Positions 9,568 to 18,454 of a DNA stretch of 64,000 bases are shown in pieces. Origin of the DNA: Picosynechococcus sp. PCC 7003. Lineage in GTDB: Bacteria; Cyanobacteriota; Cyanobacteriia; Cyanobacteriales; MRBY01. The notes beneath the pieces are model-generated. The model saw only the letters and a program-made list of their open reading frames with translations, did no database searches and had not been told where the DNA came from. Numbering within the stretch: position 1 is the first letter of the stretch; every line of letters begins with the position of its first letter. A program made the translations under genes and the position numbers. The stretch is from NCBI RefSeq assembly GCF_001693255.1, contig NZ_CP016474.1, forward strand, positions 1,878,661-1,942,660, in the 5' to 3' direction.

Positions 9568-10236
9568 TTATTCCCGTGCCCCAAAGATCCCCTGGCCGAC
9601 GCGAACCATTGTTGCTCCAGCCTCAATCGCCAGGGGATAATCACCGGACATTCCCATGGATAATTCTGTTAATTGTTCCGGCAAGATTGCCATCTGATTC
9701 AGCTGTTCCTTGAGAGAAAAGACCTGCCCAAAAGCCGCTTGGGTCGCTGCGCGGGAAAGTCCTAGGGGCAGAATTGTCATTAAACCCTGAACCTTGAGGT
9801 GTTGACAGGTGGCGAGGTGCGGTAAATCAGTCAAGAGTTGAGGAATTTCCCAGCCAAATTTATTTGGGTCAGGCAATGGTTTGATTTGTAAACAGCAGCG
9901 GGCTGGATTTTCTAAGTCGGCGGCATATTGATCCAGTTTTTGGGCGAGGGCCAGACTATCGACTGTATGAATCCAATCGAAATGGGCGATCGCCTTTTTC
10001 GCCTTATTTTTTTGCAGATGGCCAATAAAATGCCACCGGATATCCGGCAAGTCTTCTAATTCCGCTTGTTTTTGCTGGGCTTCCTGGAACCGATTTTCGC
10101 CAAAATCTCGAATTCCCGCCGCGTAGGCCAGGCGAATTTTTGCCGCAGGGTGGGTTTTACTTACAGCGATCAGGCGCACCTCCGGGGGGATTTCTTCCCG
10201 TAGTCGGGCAATATTTTCGGCGATCGCATCTGACAT
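9568..10236 (-). CDS. pipY: PipY, YggS/PROSC-family PLP-binding protein
   Basis: Single-domain TIM-barrel pyridoxal-phosphate protein involved in vitamin B6 and amino/keto-acid homeostasis. The PLP-binding lysine is K27 in AVSKTHP, followed by the FGENRFQEA segment; SMGMSGDYPLAI and VRVGQGIFG near the C-terminus form the phosphate pocket. 222 aa is normal. It begins 43 bases after pipX on the same strand, the pipX-pipY arrangement known from Synechococcus elongatus, where the two genes are co-transcribed and functionally linked. No catalytic reaction is known for this family. Confidence 0.95.
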   Translation of the reverse strand: MSDAIAENIARLREEIPPEVRLIAVSKTHPAAKIRLAYAAGIRDFGENRFQEAQQKQAELEDLPDIRWHFIGHLQKNKAKKAIAHFDWIHTVDSLALAQKLDQYAADLENPARCCLQIKPLPDPNKFGWEIPQLLTDLPHLATCQHLKVQGLMTILPLGLSRAATQAAFGQVFSLKEQLNQMAILPEQLTELSMGMSGDYPLAIEAGATMVRVGQGIFGARE

Positions 10237-10279
10237 TACTAAAAAAATGACCCGTAAATTTTAGACTCAACTAACTCGC

Positions 10280-10549
10280 TTATTGAAACGTTCGTTTAAA
10301 GAGTGCCTGCAACACTTGAAACTCAGCCATGGCACCGGAGCGGCGCACCTGACGCAGGCGATTTTCCATCTTTAACCGCGCATCCATCCGAGTGACCGAC
10401 TCAAAACTCATGCCATTGGCATCTTGGTTCACAATAAAAAATAACCGCTGGGCATAGAGCGTCGTAAATAACTCCTGCTTGTCTTCCAGTTCACAAATCC
10501 GAAAGAGCATGCCAAATGTCGGGTGATTAAAATAAGATTCCGTGTTCAT
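10280..10549 (-). CDS. pipX: PipX, PII-interacting co-activator of NtcA
   Basis: Small adaptor (89 aa) that binds either the PII protein or the nitrogen regulator NtcA depending on 2-oxoglutarate and ADP/ATP levels. The N-terminal Tudor-like domain (about residues 1-55) and two C-terminal helices (about 56-89) are recognisable, with conserved segments around NHPTFGMLF and the basic RLKMENRLRQVRR. Family restricted to cyanobacteria. First gene of the pipX-pipY unit; its upstream region (10550-10829) is shared with divergent miaB. Confidence 0.96.
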   Translation of the reverse strand: MNTESYFNHPTFGMLFRICELEDKQELFTTLYAQRLFFIVNQDANGMSFESVTRMDARLKMENRLRQVRRSGAMAEFQVLQALFKRTFQ

Positions 10550-10829
10550 TCAAATTTTAGTGAGTTCACCAATAGCCACAAAGCGCCCTCTCTTTTTCGG
10601 TTCACAACCACAAAAAATTAGGGGTTATCTTTGCTGTAATCAAAAATACATATTAAAAATATTAGACATAGTATATAGGCAAGGTTCCCTCTGGGATAGC
10701 GTGATCTAGAGTTTTCACGGCTCACGTCAAGATTCTGGCGGATTCAGATCCCCATCTCCCACAAGAGAAACCTAAATTGCTAGAATAAAAAGCTGCTAAT
10801 TTGCCTAGCCCATTATTTTTGAAACGACC

Positions 10830-12185
10830 ATGACTAAGCCTCGTCAATATCACATTACCACTTTCGGTTGTCAGATGAACAAGGCCGACTCTGAACGTAT
10901 GGCGGGCATTCTCGAAGAGATGGGCTATCACTTCACCGAAGATCCCTATGCTGCAGATCTCGTTCTCTACAACACCTGCACCATCCGGGATAACGCAGAA
11001 CAAAAAGTTTATTCTTACCTCGGTCGCCAGGCCAAGCGGAAACAAACCAAGCCCGATTTGACTTTGATCGTCGCGGGCTGTGTTGCCCAACAGGAAGGGG
11101 AAAGTCTTCTGCGTCGTGTCCCGGAACTGGATCTGATCATGGGGCCTCAACATGCCAACCGTCTCCAGGATTTGTTAGAGCAGGTCGAGGGGGGCAGCCA
11201 GGTGGTCGCAACAGAACCGATTCATATCGTTGAAGACATTACGAAACCCCGTCGGGATAGCACGGTCACGGCTTGGGTCAATGTGATCTATGGCTGCAAT
11301 GAGCACTGTACCTATTGTGTTGTTCCTGGAGTCCGGGGTACGGAGCAATCGCGCTATCCAGAAGCAATTCGAGCAGAAATGGAAGAGCTGGGGCGACAAG
11401 GATTTAGAGAAGTCACTCTCCTCGGCCAAAATATTGATGCCTATGGCCGGGATCTACCAGGGACAACACCGGAAGGTAGAAATAAATACACCCTCACGGA
11501 TCTTTTGTATTACGTTCATGATGTACCGGGCATTGAGCGGATCCGCTTTGCCACCAGCCACCCCCGTTACTTTACGGAACGCTTGATCAAGGCTTGCCGG
11601 GATCTGCCGAAGGTATGTGAGCATTTTCATATTCCCTTCCAGTCTGGGGATAATGAGGTGCTGAAGGCGATGCGACGGGGCTATACCCATGAGAAATATC
11701 GTCGGATTATTAATATGATTCGGGAATATATGCCGGATGCGTCGATTAGTGCCGATGCGATCGTGGCTTTCCCTGGGGAAACAGAGGAGCAGTTTGAAAA
11801 TACGTTAAAACTTGTCGATGAGATTGGTTTTGATCAACTCAATACGGCGGCCTATTCACCCCGACCCGGCACCCCCGCAGCCACTTGGGATAATCAACTC
11901 TCTGAAGAAGTGAAAGGCGATCGCCTCCAACGGTTAAATCATCTTGTTTCCCAGAAAGCAGCGGAACGTTCCCAACGCTATGCTGGACGGATTGAAGAAG
12001 TTTTAGTGGAAGATCAAAATCCCAAAAATCCCAGTCAGGTGATGGGTCGCACCCGTGGCAATCGTTTGACCTTTTTTGCGGGGAATATCAACGAACTCAA
12101 GGGTAAAACTGTCTCGGTGAAAATTACAGAAGTGCGTCCTTTTAGTCTCACGGGTGAACCCATTGCAGCCCTCGTCACTGCTTAA
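10830..12185 (+). CDS. miaB: tRNA-2-methylthio-N6-dimethylallyladenosine synthase
   Basis: Radical-SAM methylthiotransferase that converts i6A37 to ms2i6A37 in tRNAs reading UNN codons. The N-terminal UPF0004 domain carries Cys 14, 50 and 84 for the auxiliary 4Fe-4S cluster. The radical-SAM motif CNEHCTYC gives Cys 156, 160 and 163. A C-terminal TRAM domain (about 380-450) binds tRNA. 451 aa is full length. The leader [16 protein letters not shown] is characteristic of MiaB rather than RimO. Divergent from pipX. Confidence 0.95.
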   Translation: MTKPRQYHITTFGCQMNKADSERMAGILEEMGYHFTEDPYAADLVLYNTCTIRDNAEQKVYSYLGRQAKRKQTKPDLTLIVAGCVAQQEGESLLRRVPELDLIMGPQHANRLQDLLEQVEGGSQVVATEPIHIVEDITKPRRDSTVTAWVNVIYGCNEHCTYCVVPGVRGTEQSRYPEAIRAEMEELGRQGFREVTLLGQNIDAYGRDLPGTTPEGRNKYTLTDLLYYVHDVPGIERIRFATSHPRYFTERLIKACRDLPKVCEHFHIPFQSGDNEVLKAMRRGYTHEKYRRIINMIREYMPDASISADAIVAFPGETEEQFENTLKLVDEIGFDQLNTAAYSPRPGTPAATWDNQLSEEVKGDRLQRLNHLVSQKAAERSQRYAGRIEEVLVEDQNPKNPSQVMGRTRGNRLTFFAGNINELKGKTVSVKITEVRPFSLTGEPIAALVTA

Positions 12186-12265
12186 TATCCATGAAATTTA
12201 TCCCTTTTGTACCAGTTCCAATCCTTTCCTGACAATTGGGATTAGACTCCTTTTTGTAAAAAACG

Positions 12266-12511
12266 ATGACTGATTCTGAAAGCAATCAAATTCTCCTGGA
12301 AATACGTCAGTTTAAAACCCAAGTTAGTGGGGAGCTAAAACAATTAAATACTCGCTTAGAACATATTGAGACGAGACTTGATCGGGTGGAGATTGGTCAG
12401 GAAAAAGCAGATGCTTATCGTCAGGGGACCCAATGGGTGGTGAATTTGTCGTTTAGTTTGATTGTGGCGACGACGATTGGGATTATTTTGCGGTTTGTGT
12501 TGGCGAGTTAG
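12266..12511 (+). CDS. Small coiled-coil membrane protein, unknown function
   Basis: 81 aa. Residues about 5-50 form a charged amphipathic helix with regular heptads (ISTR/LEHIETRLDRVEIGQEK style) predicted to be a coiled coil, and residues about 57-78 form one membrane span. No family name recognised; similar small hydrolase- or phage-like coiled-coil/TM proteins are common. It starts a run of four plus-strand genes with short spacings (20 bases to the next), suggesting an operon. Confidence 0.7.
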   Translation: MTDSESNQILLEIRQFKTQVSGELKQLNTRLEHIETRLDRVEIGQEKADAYRQGTQWVVNLSFSLIVATTIGIILRFVLAS

Positions 12512-12531
12512 AGATTTTTTTCAGTATTTTT

Positions 12532-13014
12532 ATGGAACCTTGGCAGTTAGAAAGCACGATTCGGCAAACTCAGTTGATTTTGACAAATTATCGCCGTTGG
12601 TTTGGAGAGCACTTGATTAGGGTTGATGGCGATCGCCTTGAACAGGCAAAAATATTATTTGAATCGCCTTTTGTCGTGTTTTCTCACGGCACAGAAGCTG
12701 ACCCTATCTATAACTATGGTTCTCGTTTGGGTTTGGAATTATGGGAAAGAACTTGGGAAGAATTAACTCAAATGCCCTCACGACAATCCGCAGCGGCAGA
12801 GGAACAAGCGCAACAGGAACGGTACGCAGCCCTTGTAGATAGTCGTAATTATGGTTGTAAGCGTGATTTTTCGGCTGTGCGAGTCACAAAAAGTGGACGA
12901 CCCGTTCGGATTGAAAATGTGAAACTTTACGATTTACTCGATGCATCAGGAGAATATCGGGGTCAAGCTGCGGTATTTTCTAAATGGACATTTTTAGATG
13001 AAATCACGCAATGA
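12532..13014 (+). CDS. MEKHLA-domain protein
   Basis: 160 aa, soluble. The overall sequence, including the FVVFSHGTEADPIYNYGSR segment and GYxFxxW-like C-terminal part, fits the MEKHLA domain, a PAS-related sensor-like fold first defined at the C-terminus of plant HD-ZIP III proteins and found alone in cyanobacteria. Function of the stand-alone form is not established. The last codons overlap the start of the next gene by four bases (ATGA at 13011-13014), implying coupled translation. Confidence 0.8.
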   Translation: MEPWQLESTIRQTQLILTNYRRWFGEHLIRVDGDRLEQAKILFESPFVVFSHGTEADPIYNYGSRLGLELWERTWEELTQMPSRQSAAAEEQAQQERYAALVDSRNYGCKRDFSAVRVTKSGRPVRIENVKLYDLLDASGEYRGQAAVFSKWTFLDEITQ

Positions 13015-13268
13015 AAGAACAATTTATCCTCTGGCTGGATCGGTTATTGGTGGCGGATGTATTTGTGGTGTTATTTGCCTTTTTTTGGTTTGCGATCGCC
13101 CTCGTGGGTAAATCCTCCGGTATGAATTTGGGCTGGGATCTCTGGTATAGCCTTTGGGAACCTGTGTTTACGCCCGCGATTGGGATTTTAATGTTGGGGG
13201 CGATCGCCAGTTGGGTGATCAAAAAGATTAGCAATTGGTTCGGTTCCGGTTCCGATGAATTGAGCTAA
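13011..13268 (+). CDS. Two-span membrane protein, unknown function
   Basis: 85 aa with two hydrophobic segments (about residues 13-34 and 47-70) and a short polar C-terminus. No family recognised. The four-base ATGA overlap with the MEKHLA gene supports both its reality and co-expression. Confidence 0.7.
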   Translation: MKEQFILWLDRLLVADVFVVLFAFFWFAIALVGKSSGMNLGWDLWYSLWEPVFTPAIGILMLGAIASWVIKKISNWFGSGSDELS

Positions 13269-13332
13269 AGAATTTTTTCGCAGAATTTTGCTGTCTCGTT
13301 AGGATGAACGGATTCGCAGTTGGACAGAGAAT

Positions 13333-13902
13333 ATGAGACTTTCAGAACGATTTTCTAAGGCGTTGGTGCTGGCAGAAACATTGCACCGGACACAAATTCG
13401 TAAGGGTTCCGGCACACCTTACATTGCCCATTTGTTAGGGGTTGCCAGTTTAGTGCTTGAAGCGGGTGGAGACGAGGATGAGGCGATCGCCGCTCTACTC
13501 CATGATGCCATCGAAGATCAGGGCGGACTCAAAACCAGAGATTTAATTCGGGAAAAATTTGGCGATCGCGTCACCGAAATCGTTGAAGGTTGTTCCGATA
13601 GTTTTGACGGCGAAAAAAAGAAGCCCTGGCGAGAACGCAAAGAAGCCTATCTTCAGCACCTTACAACCGCTTCAGCCTCAGTACATCTTGTTTCTATGGC
13701 CGATAAACTTTACAATGCCCAATCTATTTTGCGAGATTATCAACGGATAGGTGAAATCCTCTGGACACGCTTTAAGGGCAAAAAAGAGGGCACCCTTTGG
13801 TATTACAACTCACTTTTGGCAATTTTCGACCCAGACCATCCCCTCGCCCAAGAATTACGCCATACTATTAATACATTGGAAAAAATCATACGAACCAGTT
13901 GA
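13333..13902 (+). CDS. HD-domain phosphohydrolase, RelA/SpoT-HD-like
   Basis: 189 aa metal-dependent hydrolase of the SpoT/MESH1-type HD class. The N-terminal helix GTPYIAHLLGVA supplies a conserved His at 33, the HD pair is at 57-58 (LLHDAIED), and ED follows at 61-62; a later VSMADKLYNA contains the last Asp ligand. Only the hydrolase part is present: no synthetase, TGS or ACT domain. It could hydrolyse (p)ppGpp or another nucleotide; substrate unknown. It converges with the GT39 gene with three bases between stop codons. Confidence 0.85.
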   Translation: MRLSERFSKALVLAETLHRTQIRKGSGTPYIAHLLGVASLVLEAGGDEDEAIAALLHDAIEDQGGLKTRDLIREKFGDRVTEIVEGCSDSFDGEKKKPWRERKEAYLQHLTTASASVHLVSMADKLYNAQSILRDYQRIGEILWTRFKGKKEGTLWYYNSLLAIFDPDHPLAQELRHTINTLEKIIRTS

Positions 13903-13905
13903 ACA

Positions 13906-15489
13906 TTACTTAATTCGGATTAATTGCCAAGACTTAAAGTTGGCGATCACTTCGTAATTTAATATTTTTTCCGTTAAATTTTCAGTATCAATCCAAACAT
14001 ACTGACTTTTCTTTAGGTGTTTAACATCTTGGATTTTCTCGTTGAAGTTTAGAAAATAAAATTTAATTAAAACCTTAGTTTTTCCATCACCAATAGCCGC
14101 AACTTGCTGAGTTTGAGCGACCCTTTGAACTCTCTCCACTTGAACCACTTCTTTAAAATCCGGACTAATATCTGTAATTAATCCAGAAGCCATTAATAAA
14201 CAGAAAGCAATCCAGTGACCCAACAATAAACTGGTAAGTGAATATTGACTAAAGTTTTTTTGCCAAGTAAACAGAGCAGTACAAAACCAACCGATGCCCA
14301 GAGGTAAAAGAATTAGAGAATACTGCTTGAAAACTTCTGACACATCTGGGGAAATAAATCGTAGACCAAAAAGTTGTGAACTATAGAAACCAGCGCAAAC
14401 TCCCAGGATTAGAATTCCCAAAATACCTAACAAAAAGATGGTGTAATCAAATATTTTTTGATGAGGTGGCTGTTTTTGAACATGGTTTAAGCTGCCGTTG
14501 ATAGAAACCGCTGCAAAAATCGCAATAAAGGGATAGAGAGATAAAGAGTAATGGGATAAACGTGTTGAATATATGGTGATTGCGATAAAAATAAGTGCTG
14601 GAGGTACTAAAATCAAAAAATAAGCCCATGGTCGCTTAGAAAGCATCTGATAATAGCCAAGAGCTGCAAAAATAATCCAGGGAAAACAAAGACCAATCGT
14701 TGTCCATAGATAATAAAAATACCCATTGCCTCGGCGTTCTTCTTGGGAGAGAGACCAAAACAAATTGATTAAGCTTGCGATTGAATCATAACCAAATCTT
14801 TGACTACTAAAAAACAACCAAAGTATCAAAGGAAGGCTTCCCACTATAAAACCAAAATAAAGCCAAAACTGCTTCCAGTATTTTTTTTGAACTAGATAAG
14901 GAAGTAGGCTAAATATTAGCATAAATGCCAAAAATCCTCTGAAGATAACCATTAAGGAGAGACATAATCCTACACCAAAAAGCAAAGCACTCGATTTTTG
15001 AATGTTTGGTTTTTGGCCTAAACTTAATTCACCTAAAAGAGCGATCACCAACAGAAAAAGAAAGATTGTCACATGATCAGGATTGGCAAGGTAGCTATAT
15101 CGTACCCAAAGGAATTCTAAACATAAAATCCCTCCTGCCAGTAAAGCGACCTGTTTATTCAGAAGAGATTCAGTGATTTTATAAACAAGAAGAACGCATC
15201 CTAAAGCAAGAAAGAGATTGGGAAGTCTCAGGGCAATTTCATTCACACCTAATAGAAAATAACTTAGGGCGATAATCCAGTAGATGCCAGGGGGTTTATG
15301 ATGGGGTGCTTGCCAAGGGTTAATCCAGTCACCAGTATCAAACATCAACTTCGCTCGAGTGGCATACAGTCCCTCATCATGGGCCATGATGCTTTGGTCT
15401 GCCAATAATCCAATGCTGAGAATTGGTATCGTCCATAAACAGAGCCATAGGTAAGGATTCTGGAGCAGTTTTCGATAGCTAAGCATCAA
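13906..15489 (-). CDS. GT39/ArnT-like membrane glycosyltransferase
   Basis: 527 aa polytopic membrane protein, about 11-13 spans, with a short soluble C-terminus. The first extracytoplasmic loop carries the acidic pair of PMT/ArnT glycosyltransferases (HDEGLYATRAK, D38-E39) and the HHKPPGIYWI motif, which together mark lipid-linked sugar transferases of the GT39/GT83 (dolichyl- or undecaprenyl-phosphate-sugar) group. The acceptor, protein or glycolipid, cannot be read from sequence. More AT-rich than its neighbours petA and the HD gene, so possibly acquired later. Confidence 0.85.
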   Translation of the reverse strand: MMLSYRKLLQNPYLWLCLWTIPILSIGLLADQSIMAHDEGLYATRAKLMFDTGDWINPWQAPHHKPPGIYWIIALSYFLLGVNEIALRLPNLFLALGCVLLVYKITESLLNKQVALLAGGILCLEFLWVRYSYLANPDHVTIFLFLLVIALLGELSLGQKPNIQKSSALLFGVGLCLSLMVIFRGFLAFMLIFSLLPYLVQKKYWKQFWLYFGFIVGSLPLILWLFFSSQRFGYDSIASLINLFWSLSQEERRGNGYFYYLWTTIGLCFPWIIFAALGYYQMLSKRPWAYFLILVPPALIFIAITIYSTRLSHYSLSLYPFIAIFAAVSINGSLNHVQKQPPHQKIFDYTIFLLGILGILILGVCAGFYSSQLFGLRFISPDVSEVFKQYSLILLPLGIGWFCTALFTWQKNFSQYSLTSLLLGHWIAFCLLMASGLITDISPDFKEVVQVERVQRVAQTQQVAAIGDGKTKVLIKFYFLNFNEKIQDVKHLKKSQYVWIDTENLTEKILNYEVIANFKSWQLIRIK

Positions 15490-15520
15490 TATTTATTTTG
15501 TGATTGAAATTTTGGACAAA

Positions 15521-15551
15521 ATAAAAAGACAGGCATTGTAAGTACCTGTCT
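15521..15551 (-). terminator. Intrinsic terminator downstream of petA
   Basis: Read on the minus strand, AGACAGG pairs with CCTGTCT around an 11-base loop and is followed by TTTTTATTTT. It lies 30 bases beyond the petA stop and separates petCA from the GT39 gene. Confidence 0.8.
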
Positions 15552-15580
15552 CCGATTGATTCTGGAACTCTAGTAGAACC

Positions 15581-16570
15581 TTAATAGTCGAGTTGGCCGG
15601 CGGCTTGAACCCGTTCTACTTGTTTCTTCTTCAGCACCAGGAAGATTTGAGTCAGCATAATCCCAGCCACAAAGGCCATGTAGCCATAGATGCGAGCGGG
15701 ATTTTGGAGCACTACTTCCGTATCTTTTTGGCCAAAACCACCGACGTTGGGGTTATTAGTGAGAGGATCACCGACGGTGATTGCTTGACCTTTAGAAACA
15801 ATCACTTCAGGGCCAGCAGGAATCGTGTTGGTTACTTCACCTGCTTCGGTGGAGATAATAACATCAGTGGTAATGACACCAGTACCAGCATCATTCACAA
15901 CAACATCTGCAATGGTGCCTGTGGCAGACGCTTTAAATTGATTGTTATTGCTGAGTTCACCAGTGGGATATACCTGACCACGGCCACGGTTCGCACCGAG
16001 GTGGACAGCATATTTACCGTAGTTGATATTTTTATCGGTTTTCGGATCGGGGGAGAGCACCGGGAAAACAATTTCTTCATATTGGTCACCGGAAATCGGC
16101 CCAATGATCACAACGTTTTCTTGATCCGGAGCGTAGGACTGGAAGTAGAGACCTTCAGTTTTTTCTTTTAGTTCATCGGAGAGGCGATCAGCGGGCGCAA
16201 TTTTGAAGCCTTCAGGAAGCATCAAAACGGCACCAACATTGAGGCCACCCTTCGAGCCGTCCCCTAAAATTTGTTGCTGGCTGTGGTCATAGGGAACTTT
16301 GACAACGGCTTCAAAAACTTGATCGGGTAAGACAGACTGGGGAATTTCCACCTCTGCTTCTTTGGCAGCGAGGTGACAGTTGGCACAGACGATCCGGCCT
16401 GTTGCTTCACGGGGGGTTTCCGGGGCGGTTTGCTGGGCCCAAAAAGGATAGGCAGCAGCGGCTTGGGGGAAAAGGGCGTCACTGGCGAAAAATAAACCAA
16501 AGGTGGCGATCGCCACGAGGCAGGCGGTCTTTAGCCGTTGCCAGATTGCCATCAGTTCAGGTGTTTTCAT
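15581..16570 (-). CDS. petA: Cytochrome f (apocytochrome f)
   Basis: Covalent-haem subunit of the cytochrome b6f complex; passes electrons from the Rieske protein to plastocyanin or cytochrome c6 on the thylakoid lumen side. A signal peptide (about residues 1-40) ends before YPFWAQ, whose Tyr (41) becomes the N-terminus and sixth haem ligand. The haem-binding CANCH is at 62-66. One C-terminal membrane span precedes a short stromal tail ([16 protein letters not shown]). 329 aa is the usual length. Second gene of the petCA operon, 51 bases after petC. Confidence 0.98.
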   Translation of the reverse strand: MKTPELMAIWQRLKTACLVAIATFGLFFASDALFPQAAAAYPFWAQQTAPETPREATGRIVCANCHLAAKEAEVEIPQSVLPDQVFEAVVKVPYDHSQQQILGDGSKGGLNVGAVLMLPEGFKIAPADRLSDELKEKTEGLYFQSYAPDQENVVIIGPISGDQYEEIVFPVLSPDPKTDKNINYGKYAVHLGANRGRGQVYPTGELSNNNQFKASATGTIADVVVNDAGTGVITTDVIISTEAGEVTNTIPAGPEVIVSKGQAITVGDPLTNNPNVGGFGQKDTEVVLQNPARIYGYMAFVAGIMLTQIFLVLKKKQVERVQAAGQLDY

Positions 16571-16621
16571 CGTAAATTTTTACAAGCGTTTTCTCTAATG
16601 GATGAACCCGTATGGGGGTCT

Positions 16622-17164
16622 TTAGGCCCACCAAGGAGCTTCGTCAGTACGGAAATCGGTTTCTGTCCAATCGGTGAAGGAGATCTTGTCATCTTCAGTC
16701 ACTTCCGCATGGACAAGGGCCAAGGACAACGGTGCTGGGCCGCGAACCACTTTCCCAGTTTCGTCATACTGAGAACCGTGGCAAGGACACATGAATTTAT
16801 TTTCAGCGGTATTCCAAGGGACGACACAGCCAAGGTGTGTACAGATGGCATTGATCCCATAGCTGGAGATGGTGTTATCCCCTTCGACAACCACATAGGT
16901 AGGATCCCCTTTTAGGCCTTGGGCCAAGGAGCGATCGCCTGCGGTGTGGGTTTGGAGATAGTCGCTCACGATAATGTCATTACCGAGGGCATCTTTAGCA
17001 ATCACGCCACCACCAGCGCCACCACTAGAAGGAGGAATAAAATATTTAATAACGGGATATAAACCACCGAGAGCCGTTCCTGCCGCCGTTCCCACCCAAA
17101 GGAGGTTCAAAAATTGGCGACGACCTAGATCTGGAACATCGGAGGAACCTGATAATTGAGTCAT
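16622..17164 (-). CDS. petC: Rieske iron-sulfur subunit of cytochrome b6f
   Basis: 2Fe-2S protein oxidising plastoquinol at the Qo site. N-terminal membrane anchor (about residues 19-42) with a Tat-like GRRQFLN lead, a Gly-rich hinge (47-54), then the Rieske domain with cluster ligands C108/H110 (CTHLGC) and C126/H129 (CPCHGS) and disulfide cysteines C113/C128. 180 aa is standard. First gene of petCA. Divergent from the DUF3067 gene. Confidence 0.98.
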
Positions 17165-17391
17165 AATCAGAGCCTTTTTGTATAGTTATGTAAGCGTTTC
17201 TACAATACTTCCTATGAAGAATATCATCCAAATGGCGAGCAAAGATGGCGTTTTACCTGAGCTTGAGCCTTAGTAGGTTGCCGGATAGCCTTTAAAAAGG
17301 TTAACAAAGTTTTGTAGATAAATGATTACAGATCGGCTGAGATTAAGCTTTTGGCCACAGAAATGTCAATGGGCAGCAGGAGGACTGGGCG

Positions 17392-17703
17392 ATGAATGGT
17401 GTGGAACTACGGGAACTTTTGTGGCGTAAATGGGGACGTTCCTATGACATCCAACTGCGACAAATTAAGGGGGAATGGTATCTCCAGGTGATGTGGAAAT
17501 ATTTGGAACAGGTTTCTTTTCCTCTCTCGGAGGCGCAATATGAAGAACATCTCCAGGCGATCGCCACTTATCTGGGCGAATGGGGTGTGAGTCAACAAGT
17601 TTACACTTACCTCGAAGAAACCACAGAACGCCCTAGAGTCGGCAAAGCAATTAGTATCCGCTTGGAATTGGGAGAACGGGCCTCAGAATGGCTGTTGGGT
17701 TAA
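17392..17703 (+). CDS. DUF3067 family protein
   Basis: 103 aa soluble protein with the conserved GxELRELLWxKWGRSYDIQLR opening of the cyanobacterial and plant DUF3067 family. In cyanobacteria this gene often stands divergent to petC, as here. I recall plant members linked to photosynthetic membrane-complex assembly; function here is inferred at most. Its 3' end overlaps the following AMIN gene by 16 bases. Confidence 0.8.
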   Translation: MNGVELRELLWRKWGRSYDIQLRQIKGEWYLQVMWKYLEQVSFPLSEAQYEEHLQAIATYLGEWGVSQQVYTYLEETTERPRVGKAISIRLELGERASEWLLG

Positions 17704-18236
17704 TCCAAAAATGTTTTAATCAGAGTGTCTGTGTAGTGCTGGTGTTGGTGGTCGGACTGAGCCACAGCCCCAAGGCGATCGCCGATCCAGCATCAGAATT
17801 CCCTTCCCTCCAGGACTGGGCCTTTAATCCCCAAGCTCAGCAACTCCGCCTCCAAACGGCCCCAACGACGATTCCCCAATATTCTCGCCTCAATAATCCA
17901 ACCCGTCTGATCATTGACCTCACGAATACCCGCTGGCCCGACGCGACCTTGACCCAGGACTACAACGGCACTATTCGCCAACTGCGCATTGGTCAGTTTA
18001 ATGAGCGCACCACTCGCATTGTTTTAACTTGGACTGGGGAAATTCCTCCCACTTGGTCGCCCACCTTCCAACGCTTGCCCCAAGCCGATGGCTCTGTGGT
18101 GTGGAACTTTGAATTCCAAGGGGCGATCGCCAGTGCAGATCTGGCTGAAACTGTGCCTTTCACCTTTCCCCCAGCTCTGTTGCCACCCACCCAGACAATC
18201 CCGATCCAAGTGCCCCCATTGCCAGAACTTCCTTAA
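17688..18236 (+). CDS. AMIN-domain secreted protein
   Basis: 182 aa. A signal peptide (about residues 1-32, ending near PKAIA) is followed by one AMIN domain (about 45-145; conserved RLIIDLTNT and RIVLTW strands) and a Pro-rich tail. AMIN domains bind peptidoglycan or cell-wall polymers and are usually attached to amidases or secretins; here there is no catalytic domain, so it is probably a periplasmic binding or adaptor protein. The start overlaps the DUF3067 gene. Confidence 0.82.
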   Translation: MAVGLIQKCFNQSVCVVLVLVVGLSHSPKAIADPASEFPSLQDWAFNPQAQQLRLQTAPTTIPQYSRLNNPTRLIIDLTNTRWPDATLTQDYNGTIRQLRIGQFNERTTRIVLTWTGEIPPTWSPTFQRLPQADGSVVWNFEFQGAIASADLAETVPFTFPPALLPPTQTIPIQVPPLPELP

Positions 18237-18454
18237 CGGTTTTTGGCGATCGCCACTATCTTGAGGCAGAAAAATAGCCTCCTTGGGCTAAACTCAGGGA
18301 TGAATATCAGCTTAAGGCGCTGATTTGTCATATAAGCCGAGAAAAATTCCCCACCGCTTTCTGAACGCTTCTGGGAGAAATCACCCTTTTATATCGCCTT
18401 TTTATAAATTTTCACTATTGCACCACGGCACGCATTCCTCCCCGTGAAACGCCT

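Noticed and set aside
15593-16171. 192-codon plus-strand frame
   Set aside because: Lies wholly antisense to petA, whose protein is unmistakable.
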